Of a stretch of 64,000 bases of DNA, positions 45,013 to 52,750 are shown in pieces; positions within the stretch are counted from its first letter, which is position 1; the number at the start of each line of letters is the position of its first letter. The position numbers and the translations under genes are program-made. The notes under the pieces were generated by a model. It was not told the origin of the DNA. It worked only from the letters and a program-made list of their open reading frames with translations, and ran no database searches. The DNA is from Desulfoferrobacter suflitae (GTDB lineage Bacteria > Desulfobacterota > Syntrophobacteria > Syntrophobacterales > Syntrophobacteraceae). The stretch covers positions 434,001-498,000 of the forward strand of contig NZ_JAIBKA010000003.1 in NCBI RefSeq assembly GCF_022603395.1. Direction: 5' to 3'.

Positions 45013-48000
45013 TCAGTTGCCTTTGTTTAAAAGATTTCTGACACTTTCGATGAATTTTTCTTTGTCCAGTTTTATCTGATAGTCGTCCACGCCCAGCGCC
45101 CTGCCCCGTTCGATGTCCTGGTCATCGGCAAGAGTGGTGAGGGCAATCACCGGGAGACCGGAGAGCCGATCATGATTCCTGATTCTTCTGGTGAGATCAA
45201 ACCCGTCCAGTTTAGGCATTTCCAGATCGGTCACCACCAGCGCCACCTCCTCCATGGACTGCTGCAACAGTGCCCAACCCACCTCTCCGTCCTCGGCTGC
45301 GAGCGTCGAGTATCCTTCCTCTTCCAGCAATTCCGTAATGTGGGTGCGAAAGAAACTGGAATCTTCGACCACCAGGATGGTCGATCGCCGCTTCCTGATG
45401 GCTGCATCGGCGGTGATCTTGTCGAGCCAGTTCGGATAGCGGTGTCGCGTCAACTCCAAGATGTCTACCAGCAGCGTGGTTCTGCCGTCGAGTATGAGGG
45501 ACCCGCTGATGCCGGGCTGCGCAAGCGTGCGGGTATCAATGTCAACCGCCGTTTGCACGGAATCCAGAGGTCCATTGGCCAACAGGCCCACTTCATGGCC
45601 TTCCACGCAAAAGATGATGGCCACCATGGTTTCCTTTTCCGCCAGCGGCTGCACCGTGGCCACTTCGTGCACCGCGAGAACGGGCAGGCTTCTTCCGCCA
45701 TACGGCATGACCCGCATGCCGCCTGCCGTTTCCAGGGAAGAGAATGGGATGCGCTGAATTCGAACCACCTGATCCAGCGGAACCGCCATCGGTTCGTCCT
45801 CCGCGTTGCGAAACGTGAGCAGGAAGTTCTGCCGTGCGGCATCACTTCCGGCACTCTCCTTGGAACGTTCCGCCGCATTGTCCACAGCCGCCAGCTGAGC
45901 AAGGTTGGCAAGTCCCGCCAGATTGCCCACATCCAGTATGAACGCCACGCGACCGTCACCCATGATGGTGGCACCGGCATACGCCTGGCAATCTCTCAGG
46001 TGATAGCCGAGTGGTTTAACGACTATTTCCGCCGAATCCAAAAAGCTGTCCACGATGAGACCATATTTGGTCACCCCCGCATCCACCACAACGATGCTCA
46101 GAGAACTCGATGCGTGATAGCGTCTATCGGCGCCGCTCCTGGCATCCTGTCCCTGCACAGGGGGGCTCTCTTCAGCCTCGGCAGAAATTTCCCGACCGCT
46201 CTCGTCCCACTTCCTGGAACGCCGATCAGCGATGTTGTCCCGCTGATCCGGCTTTCTCTCCATGGTCTTCGGATCTATATAGGTCCTTTCAATGTTCAGT
46301 GTGTCTGACAATCTCACCAAGGGAAGCAGCTCCCCTCTCAACCTCAGGACGGGTGCCTGCCCCACAATTTCCACTCGGCGTTTGACCTGGGCGGCGGGTA
46401 TCCGGAGCAGTTCCTCGATGTTGATCTGCGGGATGGCATATTTTTCCGCCTCCACGCGCACAATCTGGCAGGGAATGATGGCCAGAGTGAGAGGCAGCTT
46501 GATCCGTATCCGCGTTCCTTTGCCCGGCAGCGAATCCAGATCGATCACTCCGCCCAGATTGTCAATGTTGTTTCTGACCACGTCCATGCCCACGCCACGC
46601 CCGGAAATTTCCGAAACGTCGCTGGCCGAAGAAAGACCGGGGAGGAACACCAGGTTCATCTTTTCCCGCAGACTCATGCGCTTGACCTGGTCGTCCGCAA
46701 CAAAACCCTTGGCCACGGCAGTGGAGGCCAAGCTTTCCGTATCGATGCCTCCCCCGTCATCGGACACTTCGATGATAACCTGCCCCGCCTGGTGAAAGGC
46801 ACGCAATTGGATGCTCCCGATTTCACCCTTGCCAAGCCGTTTGCGCACCGCAGCCGGCTCAATGCCGTGATCAATGGCGTTGCGCACCAGGTGGGTGATG
46901 GGATCGTTGATCGCCTCTAAAAGCTTGCGGTCCAACTCGACATCCTCGCCGGATATTTTCAATTGAACTTCCTTGCCCAAGTCTCGCGCGATATCTCTTG
47001 CCATACGATGGAATCTGTTGAACAGCCGGCCAACGGGCTGCATGCGCGTGAGCATGATTGCCTCCTGCAATTCGGAGGTCACCATGTCCAGTCTTTGACC
47101 AACCAGCTCAATCTTTCTGGCATTCCTGGTCGCAATGGCCTGCAACAGCTGATTGCGGCCGAGAACCAATTCACTGGCAAGGTTCATCAGGGATTCCAGA
47201 AGTTGCACTTTGACGCGCACGCTGGATGGCGAGCCCGCCTGGGGCACATATGGTGCACGATCGGCGGAACTGCGGCGGGAATCATCACACGGCAAAATTG
47301 TGTCGGACATTGCAGCAGGCCGAACGTCTTCCGGTGGCGGTGTCTCTGGGTCCCGTCCTTCTTCCAATCTCCGGCGCAACGATGCTTCCCGATCGGACGG
47401 TGGGGCCTCGGGCTGATCACATTTCTGTTTGAGTTCAATGCACCGGTAATCGTCGTCAATCAGATAAACGTCCTCGCTTCCCCCCTCAAACAGCAAGACA
47501 ATATCCTCAGGTTGAAGAACGCAGCTGAATATAATGTCGCGATGGTCATTGGAACCCTGCTGTGCGCCCCGCTGCTCATGATCGTCACTGCTCGCAAGGA
47601 TGTCGCCATAAAAACCCAGCCGTTCAGCCCACGGCCCGCATGCCGCGACCTCGGAGGTATCGCAGGCCGCCCGGCTGAATCGAACCAGGTACAGGTTCCT
47701 TCCGTGCTCTTTTGCTGCGGCGGCCTGCTCGGCCGTCAGGTCGAACACAAGGCTGCCGCCCGAGGTGGCCAATCGAATGCCCTGTCCATCCCCACTGCCG
47801 ATGTCGGCATCCTGCACCGGCATGTGGTTTTGCGAGGCGACTTCACTCAATCCCTCAACGAGATGGGCAACATCCTGCTGCTCGCCCTGCTCGAAGTTGT
47901 CAATGAGCCTTTTCAACACATCGGCGGCGGTCAGCAGCAGAGTTACGATTTCCGCATTGGGAACAAGCCGGCGAGCTCGAACCAGACCCAGAACATTTTC

Positions 48001-48213
48001 CATGCCATGGGAAAGCTCCCTGATGTTGACGAGCCCTATGAAAGAGGCTCCGCCCTTGATGGAGTGCACTGCCCTGAAAACCTTGTTGACCAATCCTTCA
48101 TTGACGGCTGCTCCGTCGCTTTCGATTTGCAGGAGGTCTTGCTCGATATCTTGAAGGTGTTCGAGAGATTCCTCGATGTATACCTGCAAAGTCTCATCGT
48201 TGCGATCGACCAT
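45013..48213 (-). CDS. cheA: Hybrid CheA kinase with two CheW-like domains and a C-terminal receiver
   Basis: A 1066-aa kinase. An Hpt domain (1-110) carries His50 in RAVHSIKGGASFIG. A long variable region (about 160-330) stands where P2 would be. Dimerisation and ATPase domains follow (NDPITHLVRNAIDHGIEP, VSDDGGGIDTE, GRGVGMDVVRNN). A CheW-type P5 domain with a charged insertion is followed by a second CheW-like domain (about 805-930) and a receiver with VVTDLEMPKLDG. The fused receiver replaces or supplements a separate CheY, which is absent here. The ATG has AAGGGG upstream. It is the first gene of the operon and is reminiscent of WspE-type kinases. Confidence 0.94.
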   Translation of the reverse strand: MVDRNDETLQVYIEESLEHLQDIEQDLLQIESDGAAVNEGLVNKVFRAVHSIKGGASFIGLVNIRELSHGMENVLGLVRARRLVPNAEIVTLLLTAADVLKRLIDNFEQGEQQDVAHLVEGLSEVASQNHMPVQDADIGSGDGQGIRLATSGGSLVFDLTAEQAAAAKEHGRNLYLVRFSRAACDTSEVAACGPWAERLGFYGDILASSDDHEQRGAQQGSNDHRDIIFSCVLQPEDIVLLFEGGSEDVYLIDDDYRCIELKQKCDQPEAPPSDREASLRRRLEEGRDPETPPPEDVRPAAMSDTILPCDDSRRSSADRAPYVPQAGSPSSVRVKVQLLESLMNLASELVLGRNQLLQAIATRNARKIELVGQRLDMVTSELQEAIMLTRMQPVGRLFNRFHRMARDIARDLGKEVQLKISGEDVELDRKLLEAINDPITHLVRNAIDHGIEPAAVRKRLGKGEIGSIQLRAFHQAGQVIIEVSDDGGGIDTESLASTAVAKGFVADDQVKRMSLREKMNLVFLPGLSSASDVSEISGRGVGMDVVRNNIDNLGGVIDLDSLPGKGTRIRIKLPLTLAIIPCQIVRVEAEKYAIPQINIEELLRIPAAQVKRRVEIVGQAPVLRLRGELLPLVRLSDTLNIERTYIDPKTMERKPDQRDNIADRRSRKWDESGREISAEAEESPPVQGQDARSGADRRYHASSSLSIVVVDAGVTKYGLIVDSFLDSAEIVVKPLGYHLRDCQAYAGATIMGDGRVAFILDVGNLAGLANLAQLAAVDNAAERSKESAGSDAARQNFLLTFRNAEDEPMAVPLDQVVRIQRIPFSSLETAGGMRVMPYGGRSLPVLAVHEVATVQPLAEKETMVAIIFCVEGHEVGLLANGPLDSVQTAVDIDTRTLAQPGISGSLILDGRTTLLVDILELTRHRYPNWLDKITADAAIRKRRSTILVVEDSSFFRTHITELLEEEGYSTLAAEDGEVGWALLQQSMEEVALVVTDLEMPKLDGFDLTRRIRNHDRLSGLPVIALTTLADDQDIERGRALGVDDYQIKLDKEKFIESVRNLLNKGN

Positions 48214-48250
48214 GGATTAAGCCCCTTCCGGCGTTAGTACCTAACACTTC

Positions 48251-48280
48251 ATTATTCCAATGAAAAAACACCGGAGTCAA
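48251..48280 (-). promoter_or_regulatory. Promoter of the chemosensory operon
   Basis: On the minus strand TTGACT (48275-48280) and AATAAT (48251-48256) are 18 bp apart, five of six bases matching the consensus in each hexamer. Transcription would start near 48244, about 30 nt before the cheA ATG. Confidence 0.65.
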
Positions 48281-48401
48281 GTGATTAAATTGACGGCGGG
48301 GGAAGCGCACAGGGATTATTTCCTCTCCCCACTGCCGTTGCAGCCGGCCCAGGGCGGATTGGGGGCGGCGGACTGAAAGCCGCAGAGTGTAGAGAGTGCA
48401 G

Positions 48402-48428
48402 GTTGGGTTGAGCGCAGCGAAACCCAAC
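48402..48428. repeat. Hairpin repeat unit 1 (GTTGGGTT type)
   Basis: GTTGGGTT and AACCCAAC form an 8-bp stem around an 11-nt loop. It is the first of two related palindromes between the cheA operon and the next kinase gene. Both begin GTTGGGTTGAG. Confidence 0.75.
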
Positions 48429-48453
48429 GACTACGTGAGAGCGCCCAGGCCAT

Positions 48454-48492
48454 GTTGGGTTGAGCCACGCGTACCGCGTGGCTCAACCCAAC
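48454..48492. repeat. Hairpin repeat unit 2, perfect 18-bp palindrome
   Basis: Two perfect 18-bp arms (48454-48471 and 48475-48492), opening GTTGGGTTGAGCCACGCG, flank a TAC loop. The unit shares its ends with the first hairpin 26 bp away. The paired arrangement is that of REP-like mobile palindromes found between genes in many bacteria. With no T-run it is not a standard terminator. Confidence 0.85.
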
Positions 48493-48606
48493 CTTCTACG
48501 GAATTCGGCCACTTGATGGTGTGGAGCCGTGCCAGGGGAGAGCCGGTAAGACGCTTTGTGGGGGGTGACCCGTCCGGGAACCAAACCGGGCGCTCCCTGT
48601 GCTGCG

Positions 48607-51426
48607 TCAGTTTTCCTGCCGTAGGCGCGAGCTAGTGGCGGTCGTCGCAACGAGACTCCCGGGATCATCACCTGCATCGAGAACCGCACGAATTGCCTGC
48701 AACAGCTCTTTAACTTGGTACGGCTTGCCGATGAAACCCTTGGCCCCTTCCTCGATGAGGGTCCTTATCGGACCCGTATCGGTATAGCCGCTCGCCATGA
48801 TTATGACGGCACCTGGATTAATTTCCAAGAGCCGTTTAAGACATTGCCTGCCTCCCATACCGGGCATGATGACATCCAGAATGATCAGATCAATCCGTTC
48901 CATTTCCGCCCGATAGGTATCGAGAGCCCTTTCCCCATCGGGGGCGGTGATCACCGCATAGCCGAATTGGGTTAGCATTCGCATGAGCATGTTGCGTACA
49001 GGTTTTTCGTCATCCACCACCAGAATTGTTTCCTTCCCTCGGGGCGGTGAACTCACTGCGCGGCTTTCAGCCGGCTCGGCGGAGGTCGGCAGCGACGGCA
49101 GGTAGACGTCAAACCGCGTGCCCCTTCCCGGTTCACTGGTGCATTCGATGTACCCCCCATGGTTTTTGACTATACCATAGACGAGGGAAAGCCCAAGCCC
49201 GGTGCCTTTACCCACCTCTTTGGTGCTGAAGAAGGGATCGAAGATGTGCTGCAGGGTGTCCTGGTCCATGCCTGCCCCGGTGTCTGAAACGCTCAGCAAA
49301 ACATAGGCTCCCGGCTTCACTTCGGGGCGTTTTCGGCAGAACTCGGTATCCAGGTTAACGTTTCTTGTGGCAATGTTGATTCGTCCTCCCTCAACCATCG
49401 CATCCTTGGCATTCAAGCCGAAATTGATGAGAATCTGTTCCATCTGAACCGGATCGGCGTTAACCAGATCAAGCTCCTCCTGCAGTTGCAGGTCAATGGA
49501 AATCATTTTGGGGATGGTCCGCCGCAGCAAATTTTGTGTTTCCTCTATTTGCCGATTGAGAGCAACGGGCCGCAGTTGACTCTCCATTTTACGGCTGAAG
49601 GTCAGCAGTTGTCTGCTCAGTTGCGCGCCACGCTGCGCAGCATGCTTAATTTCTCTCAGCTCCTGGTAATCGTTGTCAGATGGCTCTCTGCCCAGCAACA
49701 GCAGCTCCGCGTAACCCTGAACCGCTTGCAGCAGGTTGTTGAAATCATGTGCAATGCCGCCTGCAAGTGTGCCCACCGCCTCCATCTTCGCTGCATGCAG
49801 CAGCTTCTGCTCCATGAGCTTCTTTTCTCTCAGATCCTTGGCCAGGCAAAGACTACCCACCTTGTTGCCGTCGCCGTCACACAACAGATTCATGGACAAT
49901 TCCATGGGCACCGCCTGCCCGTCCTTGCGTCTCATGAGCATCTCCACCTGCCTGACCACCGATTCCTTTCTCAGAGTGTCGAGCAGCTGGTTCATGGCCT
50001 GCTGGTCTGCATACATGAATGAATAGTGCTGGTTTTTAACCTCCTCATGGAGGTATCCGAAGATCTCCTCGGCGCGCTTATTCCATAACACGAACTTGCC
50101 TTCAAGGTTCACTATGCCTATGGCTTCCACGGCGTTATCGATGACATTTTCAAGGTGTTCTTTGGTCTTTTGCAGCTCTTTTTCCATGTGTTTTCGTTCG
50201 GTAACGTCACGAACGATGTTTTGGATCACCCGTCTGTCTCCAACCGTGAACAAACTGGAAGAGACTTCCGCCGGAAAGAATTCGCCGGACTTCTTCCTGA
50301 ATTGATTTTCAAAATTGACGAACCCCTTTTGGACCAGAGTGTCGATGGCTTTCTGCATTGGATCGACGGCATCGGGAGAGAGAAAATCCTGGATGGTCAG
50401 GTTGTGCGCATCGGACTTGTGCACGCCGAATTGTTCCAGGACCTTGTTGTTGACGTCGATGATGTTTCCCTGCAAATCATGAAGAAAGATCCAATCATTT
50501 GAGTATTCGAAAAGATTCCTGTACTTCTCCTCGCCGGCCCGCAAATCGGCTTCCATTTGCCGCCGCTCATGGATCTCCCTGGAAAGTTGCTCATTAGATT
50601 GGACCAACTCCGCGGTCTTTTCCCGAACAGCCCTCTCCAGGTGCTGCTGATGTTTCTTCACCTTTTCTTCGGCATTTTTTCGCTCGGCAATCTCCAGTTT
50701 CAAGCGCTCGTTGAGCAGCTCGGCCAATTCCTTTCTCTGAGCCAGGTGAGCGACGAGGTTCTTATTCTCGAACCTGAGTGTCAATGCATTCACCACCACA
50801 CGGTGCAAGCGCACGACATTCAGGCTCATCAGCACCAGAAACAACAGCAGCATGGCGGCCATGGCCCAATGGACAGGGTCTCCCAGCAGGGAAAAATGGC
50901 AGATCAAGGGCATCAGCGCAGGCAGGGCGTAGGCAAAAAAAACCGTCCTGATGGCAGCATAGACGACCGCTGCCCCGGCCACCATGCCCCCCAGTACGAA
51001 CGGCACGAAGATCTGGTGGAGGGTCGATGCCTCGGGCAACAGAAAGATCCCCGCCAGTCCCCAGACCGCTCCGGAACCGGCAGCGCCCGCGGTGAACAGA
51101 CGTACCCACCGGTCGATCTGTCCCCGCCGCAGCAGCTCTTTTTGATAGTTCCTCAGCAGCAGATATCTTCCCGCGGTGACCAGGATCATCAGGCTGAACC
51201 ACGCAAACAATATTGGTTGTGGCGTGACTCTCCATTGCACCAGCACCAGGATGGAGGCATTGATCAGCGTGGCGATGAATCCCAGATGCTCGACTGACTG
51301 GAGTTGCTTTGCCTGTTCGGCATAGACTTGATCGTTGCGATCAAAATGGCTGGCCCGGCTTGCTGCCAATCGAATATCCCCCTCACTCAAACCGGTCAAA
51401 AAACCTGACCTGTATCTGACTCGCAT
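48607..51426 (-). CDS. Membrane hybrid sensor histidine kinase with two PAS domains and a receiver
   Basis: A 939-aa hybrid kinase. The N-terminal part (about 45-215) has five to six membrane segments forming an integral membrane sensor I cannot name (MASE-like in layout). A coiled coil (about 220-300) is followed by two PAS domains (YSNDWIFLHDLQGNIIDVNN; VIDNAVEAIGIVNLEGKFVLWN). The kinase H-box is AGGIAHDFNNLLQAVQGYAELL, with NADPVQMEQILINFGLNAKDAM and FDPFFSTKEVGKGTGLGLSLVYGI (in part GKGTGLGLSL). A C-terminal receiver has ILDVIMPGMGG. It follows a single-receiver regulator gene by 48 nt and is probably co-transcribed with it. Confidence 0.94.
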   Translation of the reverse strand: MRVRYRSGFLTGLSEGDIRLAASRASHFDRNDQVYAEQAKQLQSVEHLGFIATLINASILVLVQWRVTPQPILFAWFSLMILVTAGRYLLLRNYQKELLRRGQIDRWVRLFTAGAAGSGAVWGLAGIFLLPEASTLHQIFVPFVLGGMVAGAAVVYAAIRTVFFAYALPALMPLICHFSLLGDPVHWAMAAMLLLFLVLMSLNVVRLHRVVVNALTLRFENKNLVAHLAQRKELAELLNERLKLEIAERKNAEEKVKKHQQHLERAVREKTAELVQSNEQLSREIHERRQMEADLRAGEEKYRNLFEYSNDWIFLHDLQGNIIDVNNKVLEQFGVHKSDAHNLTIQDFLSPDAVDPMQKAIDTLVQKGFVNFENQFRKKSGEFFPAEVSSSLFTVGDRRVIQNIVRDVTERKHMEKELQKTKEHLENVIDNAVEAIGIVNLEGKFVLWNKRAEEIFGYLHEEVKNQHYSFMYADQQAMNQLLDTLRKESVVRQVEMLMRRKDGQAVPMELSMNLLCDGDGNKVGSLCLAKDLREKKLMEQKLLHAAKMEAVGTLAGGIAHDFNNLLQAVQGYAELLLLGREPSDNDYQELREIKHAAQRGAQLSRQLLTFSRKMESQLRPVALNRQIEETQNLLRRTIPKMISIDLQLQEELDLVNADPVQMEQILINFGLNAKDAMVEGGRINIATRNVNLDTEFCRKRPEVKPGAYVLLSVSDTGAGMDQDTLQHIFDPFFSTKEVGKGTGLGLSLVYGIVKNHGGYIECTSEPGRGTRFDVYLPSLPTSAEPAESRAVSSPPRGKETILVVDDEKPVRNMLMRMLTQFGYAVITAPDGERALDTYRAEMERIDLIILDVIMPGMGGRQCLKRLLEINPGAVIIMASGYTDTGPIRTLIEEGAKGFIGKPYQVKELLQAIRAVLDAGDDPGSLVATTATSSRLRQEN

Positions 51427-51474
51427 GCTCTTGACCGCGACCTCGAGACGGGCAGAAAGGCGCCGACGCCCTCT

Positions 51475-51879
51475 CTATTCCCGACCTTCGGAAAGCTGCT
51501 TGAAGCGCCTTAATTTGCCGCGAACCGCCGCAATGAGGGCATCGGGCATGATCGGCTTGGTGAGATAATCGTCTACTCCCAATTCCCTCCCTTTTTGGAT
51601 ATCATCGATGGAATCCTTCATGGTGAAGAAGATAAAAGGAATGCGACGCCATTCGGGCCTGGTTTGTACGTTTTGGAAAAAGGTGTAACCGTCCATTTCG
51701 GGCATCATGACATCGGAGAGAATCAAGTCCGGGGTGAGGCCCGCTTCGAGCTTATTTAGCGCGGCTCGACCACTTTCAGCGGTTTCGCAATGAAACCCCA
51801 TTTTGTTCAGGATCATAGAGACCAGCAGCCGGGTATCTTCGTTATCGTCTGCAACCAGTATCAATGGCTTTTCTTCCAT
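51475..51879 (-). CDS. Single-domain response regulator
   Basis: A 134-aa receiver-only protein with LILSDVMMPEMDGYTFF (phosphoacceptor Asp) and GVDDYLTKPIMPDAL. GAGGAA precedes the ATG. It is directly upstream of the hybrid kinase gene and could be its partner or a phosphate shuttle. Its output is unknown because it has no effector domain. Confidence 0.92.
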   Translation of the reverse strand: MEEKPLILVADDNEDTRLLVSMILNKMGFHCETAESGRAALNKLEAGLTPDLILSDVMMPEMDGYTFFQNVQTRPEWRRIPFIFFTMKDSIDDIQKGRELGVDDYLTKPIMPDALIAAVRGKLRRFKQLSEGRE

Positions 51880-52307
51880 AGCATTCCTCGGTATCTCAAT
51901 TTTCCCAAGCTTGCCTTGAAGAGTATAACCTTTCGATCCGTTTCACAACCTATAAAACCCACCTGTAGTTTGACTCCCAAGGATCGCTCGCTGACCATCG
52001 AAAATTTTTCACAATCTCCTTCGAGTATAGCGATAATGCCGACGGTGATACAAGGCATTTTGCAGGCATGCCCAAATGCCCGAGCAGCCATTTGCGGTCA
52101 GGGGCCGTTTTCAAATCCGGTTCAAATCCTGTGAAAAAAGTCAAAAAAAGCCTCCTGCTCCGTTCAGTTCACTCGGAAAGTGTTCTAATTACCGCCTGCT
52201 CATTTTGCCTGCAACGCTTCCGTGTTGTACCCTTGGCTTACCTCTGCCGGTCATATTTTTTGTATGAATCATCCATAACTTCCAAAACGCCATGAGAAGG
52301 AGAGAGG
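51880..52307. other. Intergenic region of 428 bp between divergent genes
   Basis: No gene seen. It separates the minus-strand regulator from the small plus-strand gene at 52308. A T-arm-like GGTTCAAATCC at about 52119 was examined and is not part of a tRNA. A possible -35/-10 pair TTGCCT and TACCCT lies around 52206-52235 with 17 bp between, of low quality. Confidence 0.4.
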
Positions 52308-52589
52308 ATGCCTCAGCTGCCCAAATTTATGCGCGGAGGAAGGATCGATTACTTCGGTAGAAAGCGCATCAAAAAAGATGTTGCACTGTTCATTGAAGAT
52401 CTGAATTTCTGGCTGGATAGGGTCTTTGTCTACCAGAAGAACAGGACGACCCGGGAAGCGGAGCGCTTCTTGAGGCAACTCGCTGAGGGCGTCAATGGAG
52501 AGCTGTTCAGCATGATACAGGATCCGGCTCCGGAGTGTGACCGCGGCCCAACAACGCAGGCAAGTCTGCGTGCACACCGCCGCTCCTGA
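52308..52589 (+). CDS. Uncharacterised small basic protein, 93 aa
   Basis: The ATG is preceded by GAGAAGGAGAG, a strong ribosome site, which is the main reason to call it. The product is basic and helical in its middle (KDVALFIEDLNFWLDRVF, TTREAERFLRQLAEGVNGELFSMI), with no signal peptide. The last 20 residues look like non-conserved read-through. No family recognised. It lies between two minus-strand kinase operons. Confidence 0.5.
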   Translation: MPQLPKFMRGGRIDYFGRKRIKKDVALFIEDLNFWLDRVFVYQKNRTTREAERFLRQLAEGVNGELFSMIQDPAPECDRGPTTQASLRAHRRS

Positions 52590-52750
52590 AAAGCTGTGCC
52601 GGAAGACCGGGCTGATGCCAGACCGGCGCACTGCCGCACCGCCGGCAGGAATTCATAAATGCGGATGGTTACCGGGTTTCGATGTTCGCCGCATGGACGG
52701 AAAAGCGCCAATGAAACATTCTCGGGCAGGCTCCCGCGCCTGCAGGACGT

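Noticed and set aside
46963-48237. Plus-strand frame of 424 codons
   Set aside because: It is antisense to the hybrid CheA; composition is that of a shadow frame in GC-rich DNA.
52105-52135. T-arm-like sequence GGTTCAAATCC
   Set aside because: The flanking bases do not form a stem and no acceptor, D-arm or anticodon arm is present.
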